Under the pieces are notes generated by a model, which worked only from the letters and a program-made list of their open reading frames with translations, was not told the DNA's origin and ran no database searches. Made by a program: the position numbers and the translations under genes. Positions 1-8,546 of a stretch of 64,000 nucleotides of DNA are shown piece by piece. This DNA is from G963676095 sp963676095 (GTDB taxonomy: Bacteria > Bacteroidota > Bacteroidia > Bacteroidales > Prolixibacteraceae), in the NCBI GenBank assembly GCA_963676095.1, contig OY781040.1, positions 2,604,001-2,668,000 on the forward strand. The letters run 5' to 3'. Positions within the stretch are counted from its first letter, which is position 1. Every line of letters begins with the position of its first letter.

Positions 1-960
1 AGTCCCGATATTAACCGGGGAGTCGAAAAGGCAGACAAGATGGAACAGGGGGCCGGAGACCAGGGAATGATGTTCGGCTATGCCTGCAGGGAAACCGACA
101 ACTACATGCCCCTTCCCCTTGAGTTATCCCACCTGATTCTGATGGAACTTGCTACCATCCGCAGAGAAGGGAAAGTGATGACTTACCTGAGACCTGACGC
201 AAAATCGCAGGTCACAATTGAGTACAACGATGATAAATCGCCCAAACGGGTACATACCGTTGTTGTCTCGACCCAACACGACGAGTTTGACAAGGACGAA
301 CCGATGCTGGCAAAAATAAAAAAAGACGTCATTGAGATCCTGATGCCGAGGGTAATTTCTTCTCTTCCCAACAGGGTACAGGCCTTATTTGACGATAACA
401 TTATTTACCATGTCAATCCGACAGGCAAGTTTGTTATCGGCGGACCTCATGGAGATACAGGACTTACCGGGAGGAAAATTATTGTCGACACTTACGGAGG
501 AAAGGGAGCTCACGGTGGAGGCGCATTCTCCGGGAAAGACCCTTCAAAAGTTGACAGGTCTGCTGCCTATGCAGCACGCCATATAGCAAAAAATCTTGTC
601 GCAGCAGGTGTTGCCGATGAAATACTCGTACAGCTGGCTTATGCGATTGGCGTTGCGCGGCCTCTTGGCATTTATGTAAATACCTACGGAACAGCCAATA
701 TAAAACTGGATGACGGACAAATTGCGAACAAAGTAGGTGAAATTTTCGATCTTCGCCCGGCAGCGATCGAAGCCCGGCTGAAATTACGAAATCCAATTTA
801 CCGTGAAACTGCTGCCTATGGACACATGGGACGGGTGCCAGAGCATAAAGTAAAAGTTTTCGAATCTCCCTATTTTGGTAAAATCGAAAAGGAAGTTGAA
901 CTTTTTACCTGGGAAAAGCTTGATTATGTAGGTCTGATTAAAGAAAGCTTTGGACTTTAA
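1..960 (+). CDS. metK: S-adenosylmethionine synthetase, 5'-truncated by window edge
   Basis: Makes S-adenosylmethionine from ATP and methionine in the cytosol. The frame is open from base 1, so the visible 319 residues lack roughly the first 100 of a ~420-aa family member; the first in-frame ATG (position 40) is internal, not a start. Three family signatures are present: GAGDQGMMFGYA, the ATP-binding GPHGDTGLTGRK, and GGGAFSGKDPSKVDRSAAY. The C-terminal region ends normally at a TAA. An imperfect hairpin follows the stop, so this is probably the last gene of its transcript. Identity is certain from the motifs; the missing N-terminus is only a window effect. Confidence 0.97.
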   Translation, partial: SPDINRGVEKADKMEQGAGDQGMMFGYACRETDNYMPLPLELSHLILMELATIRREGKVMTYLRPDAKSQVTIEYNDDKSPKRVHTVVVSTQHDEFDKDEPMLAKIKKDVIEILMPRVISSLPNRVQALFDDNIIYHVNPTGKFVIGGPHGDTGLTGRKIIVDTYGGKGAHGGGAFSGKDPSKVDRSAAYAARHIAKNLVAAGVADEILVQLAYAIGVARPLGIYVNTYGTANIKLDDGQIANKVGEIFDLRPAAIEARLKLRNPIYRETAAYGHMGRVPEHKVKVFESPYFGKIEKEVELFTWEKLDYVGLIKESFGL

Positions 961-979
961 TTCTTTTCTAATCTAAATA

Positions 980-1024
980 TTAAAGAGCGGCCCCAAAAGT
1001 ACATCTTTTCGGGCGGCCTCTTTA
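980..1024 (+). terminator. Imperfect hairpin after metK
   Basis: An AAAGAG arm and a CTCTTT arm enclose an inner GCCC/GGGC and AAAAG/CTTTT pairing with one bulge and two mismatches. It lies 20 bases after the metK stop and is followed by an A-rich tract rather than a clean T-run, so it is a plausible but not ideal terminator. Confidence 0.5.
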
Positions 1025-1039
1025 AAGAAAAAAGGCTTT

Positions 1040-1750
1040 ATGAAACGACAAATAAGGATTCACTACCTGCAACATGTTCCTTTTGAAGGGTTAGGATGTA
1101 TAACAAACTGGGCCAAAAAAGAAAACCACCTGCTCAGTTGTACACGCCTGTATCAAAATGAGCCCCTTCCTGCTGTTTCAGAGTTGGACTGGTTAATCAT
1201 TATGGGAGGCCCCATGGGGATTTATGATGAACAGGAATTTTCGTGGCTGACAGAAGAAAAATTATTTCTGAAGGAGGCTATAGCGACAGGGAAAACAGTT
1301 CTCGGGATTTGCCTTGGAGGACAATTATTGGCCAATGCCCTGGGAGCTAAAGTTAAACCAGGGAAGGACAAGGAAATTGGCTGGTTCCCCATACAACAGG
1401 TAAAAACCTGCGAAGAGTCCGTCTTTTCAGGTATTATGCCGGAACAGACTACTGTTTTCCACTGGCATGGTGACCAGTTCGAAATTCCACAGGAATGCAT
1501 TCATCTGGCAAAAAGTGAAGCTTGTCCCTCTCAGGCCTTTCAATACCGGCACAAAGTCATCGGCCTCCAGTTTCATTTCGAGGCCACTCCTGAATCGATC
1601 GGTGCCATGATAAAAAACGGGAAAAAAGAACTTGCAGAAAAAGGGAAGTACATCCAAAAAAAGGAAGATATCCTGTCAGGTCTTATCAACTGCGAACAGG
1701 GTAACAGGATCATGTATTCGCTACTGGACAGGCTAAGCCAAATTAAATAA
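1040..1750 (+). CDS. Class I glutamine amidotransferase (GMP synthase glutaminase-like)
   Basis: A stand-alone glutaminase of the triad class I family, 236 aa, cytosolic. The oxyanion loop GGPMGIYDE (56-64), the nucleophile elbow GICLGGQ with Cys91, and the His179-x-Glu181 pair in QFHFEATPE complete the triad. No synthetase domain is fused. Proteins of this type are usually annotated as type 1 glutamine amidotransferase or GMP synthase-like; their acceptor is generally unknown, and some members hydrolyse gamma-glutamyl compounds. The gene stands alone between metK and a convergent esterase, so context gives no substrate. It ends in a hairpin shared with the convergent gene. Confidence 0.88.
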   Translation: MKRQIRIHYLQHVPFEGLGCITNWAKKENHLLSCTRLYQNEPLPAVSELDWLIIMGGPMGIYDEQEFSWLTEEKLFLKEAIATGKTVLGICLGGQLLANALGAKVKPGKDKEIGWFPIQQVKTCEESVFSGIMPEQTTVFHWHGDQFEIPQECIHLAKSEACPSQAFQYRHKVIGLQFHFEATPESIGAMIKNGKKELAEKGKYIQKKEDILSGLINCEQGNRIMYSLLDRLSQIK

Positions 1751-1752
1751 TA

Positions 1753-1780
1753 AAAAGCCGGAGTTATACCCCGGCCTTTT
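1753..1780. terminator. Bidirectional terminator between convergent genes
   Basis: AAAAGCCGG pairs with CCGGCCTTTT (one bulge) across a nine-base loop. T-rich runs occur in both directions, and the hairpin sits exactly between the amidotransferase and esterase stops. Confidence 0.75.
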
Positions 1781-1796
1781 ATTCGTTTCATACGGA

Positions 1797-3449
1797 TCAC
1801 TTTTTCGAAAAATAAAAGTCATCGAGGAATTTATATCTTTTTTCAAGATCCGGGTCGCGCTTCACAAAAGTATTCAAATCGATCTGAAGCACCGGGGCTA
1901 CATCCCGTCCGGTTACCTCAGTCCATTGGATTAATCCAAGTCCATTAGGGTCACCTGTTTTAACAAAATTCAGATAATAAGACTGGAAAACCTCTGAAAT
2001 TTCGTAATCTTCCGGTTGCCAGTCGTAAACACGGTTTGTAGGAAGGTTCCCCATGGCGTATTCAATATCTGCAGAATGGACAGCGCCTTTATCCCTGGGG
2101 ACAGGTGAAGCGTTCCTGGCATCCTGGACTCCTCCAGCCAGGCCGGCAACTTTATCCTTCAAACTGGCAACCATCACAGGCCGCGGATGGCAATACAAAT
2201 AGCGGAAAACTGGTTGGCCGCCCGTTCTGGCCTGCACATCGCTCCATTTCCAGGTGCTGAAAGCGATAAAAAGATCACTGGCCAGATGGTTGGCCGCCTG
2301 GATTGCAGAAGCATCATCTGCAGCATGATACAACTTAAGTACCTGATCCGCCTTATTGCCAAACAGCTCGGCCACAACCTTTGTCAGATTCTCCAAAGTA
2401 GGTTTCATCCCTTTCATCAGGTAAGGATAAGTCATTTCCTGCGAGTTCCAGCCCACCAGTAAAGGAACCTGTGACTGCTGGCCTTTTTCATAAATTTTAT
2501 CAGGAGCTTCCGGCATAAAATACCCATCGACCGTACCTGCAAAATGTCCTTTGGCAGATAAAAGCTTATTTGCCGGAATTGCCCGGAGTTCCTTTAAAGA
2601 ATGCGCGCCCAGTGTTCCGGCTGTTCCTACCCCATTCTTTTCTCCCTCCGATAAAGAAACAGAAGGCAGGGCGCCCATCAGCGAACCGCTTGACCCGATA
2701 GCTCCGGCAATCAGTCCCTTCGACAATGGCGAACACATCTGGGCGCTTACAGATATGGAACCGGCTGATTCACCGGCGATCGTTATCCGGCCGGGATCTC
2801 CCCCGAAAGCGGCAATATTCTGCTTTACCCACTTCAAGGCGGCATTCTGATCAAGATACCCATAATTACCGGATGAATGATGAGGAGACTCCTGTGTCAG
2901 TTCAGGATAAGCAAAAAAGCCAAAGATCCCAAGCCGGTAGTTGGCTGTAATTGATATAATCCCTCTCCTCGCCATACTTTCACCGGCATACCTGGGCTCA
3001 CATCCTGCTCCTGCAATTAACCCTCCCCCGTAAAAGTAGACCAATACAGGCAGCTTCTCTTCCCCGGTTTTTGCCGGCGTCCAGATATTCAGGTAAAGGC
3101 AGTCTTCACTCATACTATCCGAACGAAAATTCATATCCCCGAAAACATTATTCTGCATTGGCCGGGGACCAAACTTGCTGGCCTTTCTTACTCCTTCCCA
3201 GTTAACCACTGGCTGAGGTTCTTTCCACCTCAAATTTCCAACCGGAGGTGCGGCAAACGGGACTCCTTCAAAAACCTTCACGCCGGATTTGTTAATACCC
3301 TCCAAAATTCCATTGGCTGTTCTCACCCTTGGTGTAGTGCTGTCAAGCTGGGCCCGGGATACTGTACTCAGCATGAAGAGCAGGAGAAATACAGTAATTC
3401 TTTTTAATTGGTGCATTTTGTTCAATTTATTTTTCACAATAAATATCAT
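1797..3449 (-). CDS. Secreted type B carboxylesterase
   Basis: Alpha/beta-hydrolase of the carboxylesterase/cholinesterase family, 550 aa. An N-terminal signal peptide (hydrophobic core about 19-30, ending in SRAQ) sends it to the periplasm or outside. Family signatures are the EDCLYLNIW segment (115-123), the oxyanion FYGGGL (139-144) and the nucleophile elbow GESAG with Ser228. A GAVHSADIEYAMGN segment near residue 460 carries the expected catalytic His. The gene is monocistronic and convergent with the amidotransferase. An alternative ATG at 3416 (Met12) would give a more compact signal peptide. The ester substrate cannot be read from sequence; such enzymes in this phylum often deacylate decorated glycans. 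Confidence 0.88.
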   Translation of the reverse strand: MIFIVKNKLNKMHQLKRITVFLLLFMLSTVSRAQLDSTTPRVRTANGILEGINKSGVKVFEGVPFAAPPVGNLRWKEPQPVVNWEGVRKASKFGPRPMQNNVFGDMNFRSDSMSEDCLYLNIWTPAKTGEEKLPVLVYFYGGGLIAGAGCEPRYAGESMARRGIISITANYRLGIFGFFAYPELTQESPHHSSGNYGYLDQNAALKWVKQNIAAFGGDPGRITIAGESAGSISVSAQMCSPLSKGLIAGAIGSSGSLMGALPSVSLSEGEKNGVGTAGTLGAHSLKELRAIPANKLLSAKGHFAGTVDGYFMPEAPDKIYEKGQQSQVPLLVGWNSQEMTYPYLMKGMKPTLENLTKVVAELFGNKADQVLKLYHAADDASAIQAANHLASDLFIAFSTWKWSDVQARTGGQPVFRYLYCHPRPVMVASLKDKVAGLAGGVQDARNASPVPRDKGAVHSADIEYAMGNLPTNRVYDWQPEDYEISEVFQSYYLNFVKTGDPNGLGLIQWTEVTGRDVAPVLQIDLNTFVKRDPDLEKRYKFLDDFYFSKK

Positions 3450-4359
3450 CTGTTTATAAAACTCCAGAACAGGATAAAGTTAACCGATAAAAAAACCAAT
3501 AACAAAAATCAATGTGTCAAAAAAACAATCAAAATCAATCTTCACCGAAAAAAAAATTGAATAAACCATGGGATTCAAATCCTGTTAAATCGTAGTTTCA
3601 TTTGCTTAATTAATAAAGAATTGGTAATTATTTTATTTTGATAGTAAAACATATTATTATGTTTGTAAGAAAATAGATTTTGAAATAAATGATGCAAGTA
3701 TCACTAATTGAGGTAATGTTTTAATATTTATTTTTACGGAGAAACGAGTTCCTGTATCAAGCAAATTTAAATTAAAGTGCATTTTCGCATAGTTCACAGA
3801 AAATTTAGAATCTTTTTAGAATTGTTGTTTTTCTTTGTTTTCTATTAGAGAGATATGCTCAAATAAAACGGTTATGAAAACAAGCAGCCTCAAAAAATAT
3901 TTTTAGAGAGGCAATACGGAAAAAGATAAAAAATTACAGAAAACATTAAATTCATGATATTCTACAGAAATATTATATTAACTAAGCTTTTTTTTAGATG
4001 AAATGGCCATATTTGCATCGAAATAAAACGAAAATGAATAAATTTTGTGTTTGAGATAAGTTTGTGAAAAGCACAGCCGTTGATACAAGTACCGTGTTCA
4101 GTTTTATGGAAAATTTATACGCATGAAAAAACAATTTAACAAACAAAAAAACAGCTTAACCGAATTCAGTTCCAGTGAAGAATCAGGAAAAAGAATCAAA
4201 CCTGGGGAGACAAAATCCTGCATAATGATCTTATACAGAGTCACCGCGTATTGCCGGAGTAAAAGCATAAATTAGAAATAGATCAGAGTGCTGTTTTCGG
4301 GACAGATGGGGTCCATGTGAGCAGACAGTAATTAAAGTATATTAATCAAGTTTTTTGGA
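3450..4359. other. AT-rich 910-bp intergenic region, no gene seen
   Basis: Very AT-rich with long A and T runs and stops in every frame. Only the esterase promoter candidate at its left edge is recognisable. The promoter of the PAP2 gene must lie near the right edge, but no clear -33/-7 pair stands out. I see no RNA gene or repeat. Confidence 0.6.
3475..3506 (-). promoter_or_regulatory. Candidate Bacteroidota-type promoter of the esterase
   Basis: On the minus strand TTTG is followed after 20 bases by TAACTTTA, one mismatch from the TAnnTTTG -7 element described for Bacteroides. The -7 box ends about 25 bases before the ATG at 3449. Motif-only evidence. Confidence 0.3.
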
Positions 4360-5010
4360 ATGAAAAAATTCTTGCTGTCTATATTGTTTATATTCCCTAC
4401 GATAATTGTTTTTGCCAACAACCTAGATATTCAAATTTTAAAGGACATCAATCTAAACCGGAATAAAAATCTGGATCAGGTATTCGGAGAAATATGCAAT
4501 TACGCTGGTACCATTGCCTATGGACTACCGTTGTTGCTTTTAGGAATAGGCTTAAGCCAAAGAAAAAGGTTTCCTCTCCATTTAAAAAAATCAATTTACA
4601 TGCTGATTTCCATTCTTTCCTCCGGTCTGGTTACCACCATATTAAAACACCTGATAAACAGGCCCAGGCCATTTATAACCTATACGTTTATTGAAAAAAT
4701 GTCGAGCGGGGGGAGCCCGTCCTTTCCCTCAGGACATACTGCTGATGCTTTTGCCCTGGCCACATCGCTAAGCCTGGCTTTTCCAAAGTGGTATATAGCA
4801 ATCCCATCATATACATGGGCACTGTTCATTACCTACCTGAGAATGGATCTTGGTGTGCATTATCCCAGCGATATACTGGGAGGAATAATTGTTGGGGCAG
4901 GGATGGCGGTTCTTTATTATTTTTTATTCCTGAAAAAAAGAACAGAAGAGACCAAAAGAGCTATGAACCGGAAAATCGGGATCACACAAAGGCATGATCA
5001 TAATTACTGA
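4360..5010 (+). CDS. PAP2-family membrane phosphatase
   Basis: Integral membrane phosphatase of the phosphatidic acid phosphatase type 2 / undecaprenyl pyrophosphate phosphatase-like superfamily, 216 aa. The three motifs are complete: K96 to R101-P-R-P104 (C1), PSGH at 123-126 (C2), and R161...H167...D171 (C3). Residues 1-19 form a signal peptide or first helix; further helices lie near 54-66, 80-95, 128-142, 147-160 and 172-191. Likely substrates are lipid phosphates or pyrophosphates at the periplasmic face of the inner membrane. It is an isolated gene between a long AT-rich gap and a convergent operon, so its pathway is not indicated. Confidence 0.87.
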   Translation: MKKFLLSILFIFPTIIVFANNLDIQILKDINLNRNKNLDQVFGEICNYAGTIAYGLPLLLLGIGLSQRKRFPLHLKKSIYMLISILSSGLVTTILKHLINRPRPFITYTFIEKMSSGGSPSFPSGHTADAFALATSLSLAFPKWYIAIPSYTWALFITYLRMDLGVHYPSDILGGIIVGAGMAVLYYFLFLKKRTEETKRAMNRKIGITQRHDHNY

Positions 5011-5085
5011 CGGTGGAATGTTTAACAGCTGACTGACAAGCTTCAATTGGCAACTAAGAAAGAATGAAAATTATTTGACTTCTTG

Positions 5086-6201
5086 TTAATCAAGATATTC
5101 TCTTATTTTTCTTTTAATCGATCCAAGGTCTCCGGTTTCAAGGAATTCCCATCCAATCCAGTTGATAGCGGTCTTTCCAAATCGTCTAAAAACTTTTGTA
5201 TTTGTTGAAACCAATCCATGCCTCTGCACCACAGAGCCAAAAACCGGCCCGGTCAGGAAATCCACAACCCGTTTCTGTTTTTCATAAGCACCTCTTTTAA
5301 CAAGCATCTGAACCGGGATCATTATTGCCCCGTCCTCCGGCCACACGATCTCATAACCAAACTTGTCTTCTATATCTTTTGCATAAGAATAAGGCAAGAC
5401 AAAAACCGAGGCGTCCAATGGATTCCCGCCCTCAATCTGCTTCAGCATATCTCCCGGATGAGCGCGCATGCAGGTGTTTAATGCCAGTTGCCGGATAGCA
5501 TCATATCCAAAATTTTTCACATAATAGTAATAAAATGTATTGCAAAAGAAATCTCTGTTTCCCGGAACAATAATTTCTCCGGTAAAAGACGGATTTAACA
5601 GTTCGTACCACTCCCTCGGAACCCCGCGGTACAGAAATTTTGACTTGTCAACAACCATGACCAGCAAATCGGAAGCGATTAATTTTAAAGGGGAAGAAAG
5701 ATGGTCCCATCCTGCCCTTGTATAGAAGGAAGGAGACGGAATGTCGATCCTTTCAAAATACTGACTGTTCAGGAACCGATCCCAAAAGGGACGATGATAA
5801 ATACTATTGAAATCAGTGGTAACCAAAATATCAGGCAACGAATCAATAGATCCCGGCTCCTCTAAAAATTTATAAAAAACATTGTCGGGATACATACTGC
5901 CATTCAGGGTGACTACGCCACTGTGACTATGGGCAAAGCCCGGAAATGACGTAAAAAATGTATCTTTAAACGCTGCCTGCAGAACAAGTGGCAAGATTGT
6001 TACCATAAAAGGATTTCCGCTGTTTTTCTGATCATCAGCTAATAAAGCCTGCTTCCCGGAAAGTTCGAATCCTTTATCAGAAACGGATAAATTATAGTTA
6101 TGCCCTTCGATATTGTTTCTTTTATCGTCAACCCTTGTTCCCGGGAAAAAATCCTTTACGATATTTTTCTTTTCTTCAATAATTTTTTTGTCCGTCTTCA
6201 T
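5086..6201 (-). CDS. Solute-binding-protein-like protein without signal peptide
   Basis: 371 aa with the overall look of a type II periplasmic binding protein: FVLPYSYAKDIED, the hinge-like EWYELLNPSFTGEIIVPG and a C-terminal QKRVVDFLTGPVFGSVVQ helix. These recall iron-type ABC substrate-binding proteins. The N-terminus (MKTDKKIIEEKKNIVKDFFP) is highly charged, with no signal peptide or lipobox, so it is predicted cytosolic, and no permease or ATPase is nearby. It lies 40 bases downstream of the NifX-like gene and is probably co-transcribed with it. A cytosolic role in sensing or handling an anionic or metal ligand is inference. Fold-level assignment only. Confidence 0.65.
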   Translation of the reverse strand: MKTDKKIIEEKKNIVKDFFPGTRVDDKRNNIEGHNYNLSVSDKGFELSGKQALLADDQKNSGNPFMVTILPLVLQAAFKDTFFTSFPGFAHSHSGVVTLNGSMYPDNVFYKFLEEPGSIDSLPDILVTTDFNSIYHRPFWDRFLNSQYFERIDIPSPSFYTRAGWDHLSSPLKLIASDLLVMVVDKSKFLYRGVPREWYELLNPSFTGEIIVPGNRDFFCNTFYYYYVKNFGYDAIRQLALNTCMRAHPGDMLKQIEGGNPLDASVFVLPYSYAKDIEDKFGYEIVWPEDGAIMIPVQMLVKRGAYEKQKRVVDFLTGPVFGSVVQRHGLVSTNTKVFRRFGKTAINWIGWEFLETGDLGSIKRKIREYLD

Positions 6202-6241
6202 CCCTAAAAATAAATACTTTTATACTTCTATTTTTCCGGCC

Positions 6242-6604
6242 CTATGGGCTATTGTTAAAAGCCTTTTCCAAACCCTCATCAATAAGGCCATTCATTCGGA
6301 TCACACGGATTCCTGAATGCTCAAGAATATTTACAGGGTTATTCCCTGCCTGAGCAACCAGCAACGCCCTGCAATCTTTAAGGAGAGCTGCCAGCCTGAT
6401 CCACCGGAAGTCCCCGGTACCGGCAGGTGGAGTATTCCTGCATCCGACAGGCAAGAACCCGCTTTCCGTTTTCCGGTATATCATCAGAGACTTTACTTTT
6501 CCAAGATGACGATTCACCAAATAACCGCTATTTGTTGCAACAGCAACATACGACCGCCCTTTTTCTTCCGATCTATCGCTATTCTCCTTTCCTCTTTCCG
6601 GCAT
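6242..6604 (-). CDS. NifX/NifB-C-terminal-like cofactor-binding protein
   Basis: 120 aa. After a 20-residue polar extension comes a dinitrogenase iron-molybdenum cofactor biosynthesis domain: YVAVATNSGYLVNRHLG at the start and a LLVAQAGNNPVNILEHSGI segment near the end. Known members bind FeMo-cofactor precursors (NifX, NafY, NifB C-terminus), but many stand-alone homologues occur outside nitrogen fixation. No nif gene is visible here. The start is fixed by a strong AGGAGG six bases upstream of the ATG. The gene leads a probable two-gene operon with the solute-binding-like protein. Confidence 0.75.
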   Translation of the reverse strand: MPERGKENSDRSEEKGRSYVAVATNSGYLVNRHLGKVKSLMIYRKTESGFLPVGCRNTPPAGTGDFRWIRLAALLKDCRALLVAQAGNNPVNILEHSGIRVIRMNGLIDEGLEKAFNNSP

Positions 6605-6925
6605 TATACCTCCTATAAATTACTGGTAAACTGGACACACTAAATTTTGTCATTCAAAGATAATTACTTTTTTATCGTTATTCTATAAAAAGATAACGAT
6701 TTTTATTAAGACTTAAGAATATTTTACCGTCATTCCGCCCGGAAGAGAGAAGCCATCCTGCCTGGCATTTCCCGGGGACAAGGATAAGGGAGACAGTGAT
6801 GTGCGTCAACCCGGGGCGTTGCTCCCGGATCGCCTGTCTTCAGCTGGTTTATTTGTTCTTCTCCGAGACCAGTCTCCTGTTCCCAGTTTCCATGATCACC
6901 TCGCCACACATACACTATGCCCTGC
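6605..6925. other. 321-bp intergenic region, no convincing gene
   Basis: The half next to the NifX-like gene is AT-rich and presumably holds its promoter. The half next to the GH30 stop is GC-richer and has a short open frame beginning with TTG that overlaps the GH30 end; its composition and start are unconvincing. No hairpin terminator was identified for the PUL 1 transcript. Confidence 0.5.
6609..6614 (-). promoter_or_regulatory. Strong Shine-Dalgarno of the NifX-like gene
   Basis: AGGAGG lies five to six bases before the ATG. Few genes in this window have one, as usual in Bacteroidota, so it supports the chosen start. Confidence 0.7.
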
Positions 6926-8371
6926 TTAATCATAGACAAATGTCACGACAGACTGATCTCCCTGCGTATAGGTAAAACGCCTGTCCCCGGTACGCACAGT
7001 AAACTTCTGCTGGGCTCCGGATTGATTCAGGAAGACAGCCACCTTCGATCCATCCGGATTCATAAAAGTACAAAACAGAAAGCTGTCCGGCTGTGCACCA
7101 ACGGTAGAATACCCTATCCGGTGCGCCCCTTCTTTCAAAAACTTTGAAAAATGCCCCAGTAAATAATATTCTTCATTAACACTGTAAGAGCCATCCTCTT
7201 TAACGGTGACAATTCCCCTGCAATCCTGACAACCTCCGGTAGTGGAAGTAACGGGGCCATGTTCTTCATCAAGCGCAATGTTCCACATCAGAAAATTTTT
7301 CGATCCCCTGTTCATGCAAGGAATAACCATCTCTTTCATGTAATAAAGCATGTTCCCGATTGGCTCGTCGGTGTTCCATCCCCCACCCGACTGTTCTGTA
7401 AAATAAACCGGCACATCAGGGAATTGCGTAATCATCCCATCTATATCCTCCGGGGAACCGGAGTATCCGTGAAAAGCAACACCCGATACATAATTATACG
7501 TTTTAGAATCGCTCAAAATACTGATAGGATAATCCACTTCATCAAAGTTATGATCAAGAATCAGTAGTTTCGTTTTTATTCCCTCTGATTCAAATAACGG
7601 TCCCAGGTAATCCCTGATAATTTTATTTTGTTCTTCCGAAGGCATATACATCGTCGGGTAATAATCATTTTCGTACATCGGCTCATTTTGTATGGTCAGG
7701 GCATCAATCGGGATACCTTCTGTTTCCATGGCTTCAACATATTTCAGGAAATACTCGGCAAAAGATTCATAAACCGGTTCCCCTGCCAACGATCCCCCGT
7801 ACAGGTTCCCGTTATCCTTCATCCATGCAGGAGGAGACCAGGGACTGGCCAGAATTTTTATATCCGGGTTCAGATTCAGAATACTTTTTAAAACCGGAAG
7901 CAGGTCCCTCCTGTCGATATCCGGAACAGCAAAATTATCGATACCTTCTGAATCGCAATAGGTATAATTTCCCATGGAAAAATCGGATGAACCGATACAG
8001 ATGCGCAGGTATTTCATATTAATACCCTCATCCGTGAAAAGGTCCTTAAGGATGGCCTCCTGCTGATCCGAACTCATATTTTTAATCAGATAGGCAGATG
8101 CCCCAGTCAGAGCACCGCCAAACCCGTCAATCTCCTGCTTCAAATCTGCTGTATCCAGGCGGATGGTAAAGTCAGATGCATCTGAAGAGAAATCTATCCC
8201 GTTCTGTTCACTAAGTTCTGTTCCGGAATACCTGACAGTCAAATAGACTTTGATGTCATGACTTCCGGAATCAACGCCGGTATTGTCACTTCCACCATCT
8301 GAACCGCTTGAACAGGATAATACCAAAAGGATTAACGATACTGTTACAACGAAAAATTTAGTCATTCTCAT
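6926..8371 (-). CDS. GH30 family glycosidase lipoprotein
   Basis: Glycoside hydrolase of clan GH-A, family 30. I chose the ATG at 8371 because a longer frame would need a TTG; it gives MRMTKFFVVTVSLILLVLSC, a lipoprotein signal whose acylated Cys is residue 20. The barrel carries QEIDGFGGALTGAS, the SPWSPPAWMK segment, the acid/base Glu in LTIQNEP (about 230 from this start) and the nucleophile Glu in YFTEQSGG (about 326). The full domain fits the usual 450-500 aa. It closes the PUL 1 operon. GH30 enzymes next to SusE/F-like and SusCD genes are known from beta-1,6-glucan loci, the likeliest substrate here by analogy. Surface or periplasmic location is inferred from the lipobox. Confidence 0.9.
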   Translation of the reverse strand: MRMTKFFVVTVSLILLVLSCSSGSDGGSDNTGVDSGSHDIKVYLTVRYSGTELSEQNGIDFSSDASDFTIRLDTADLKQEIDGFGGALTGASAYLIKNMSSDQQEAILKDLFTDEGINMKYLRICIGSSDFSMGNYTYCDSEGIDNFAVPDIDRRDLLPVLKSILNLNPDIKILASPWSPPAWMKDNGNLYGGSLAGEPVYESFAEYFLKYVEAMETEGIPIDALTIQNEPMYENDYYPTMYMPSEEQNKIIRDYLGPLFESEGIKTKLLILDHNFDEVDYPISILSDSKTYNYVSGVAFHGYSGSPEDIDGMITQFPDVPVYFTEQSGGGWNTDEPIGNMLYYMKEMVIPCMNRGSKNFLMWNIALDEEHGPVTSTTGGCQDCRGIVTVKEDGSYSVNEEYYLLGHFSKFLKEGAHRIGYSTVGAQPDSFLFCTFMNPDGSKVAVFLNQSGAQQKFTVRTGDRRFTYTQGDQSVVTFVYD

Positions 8372-8546
8372 TTCAATATATTTTTGAAAAGGATATCCCA
8401 AAGGTCAATTAAAACACCACAGAACTGCACAAATTCCTGGAAAAACTTTTTTTCAACTGTAACCCATTCAATTGATGCCAGGTTCATCTTTCTGTCAACG
8501 ATATTTCATCCAACCTTAAGGATACCCTAAAAAAGATTAAAAAATT

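Noticed and set aside
6730..6939. 69-codon minus-strand frame after GH30
   Set aside because: TTG start inside the GH30 end, no ribosome site and unconvincing composition.
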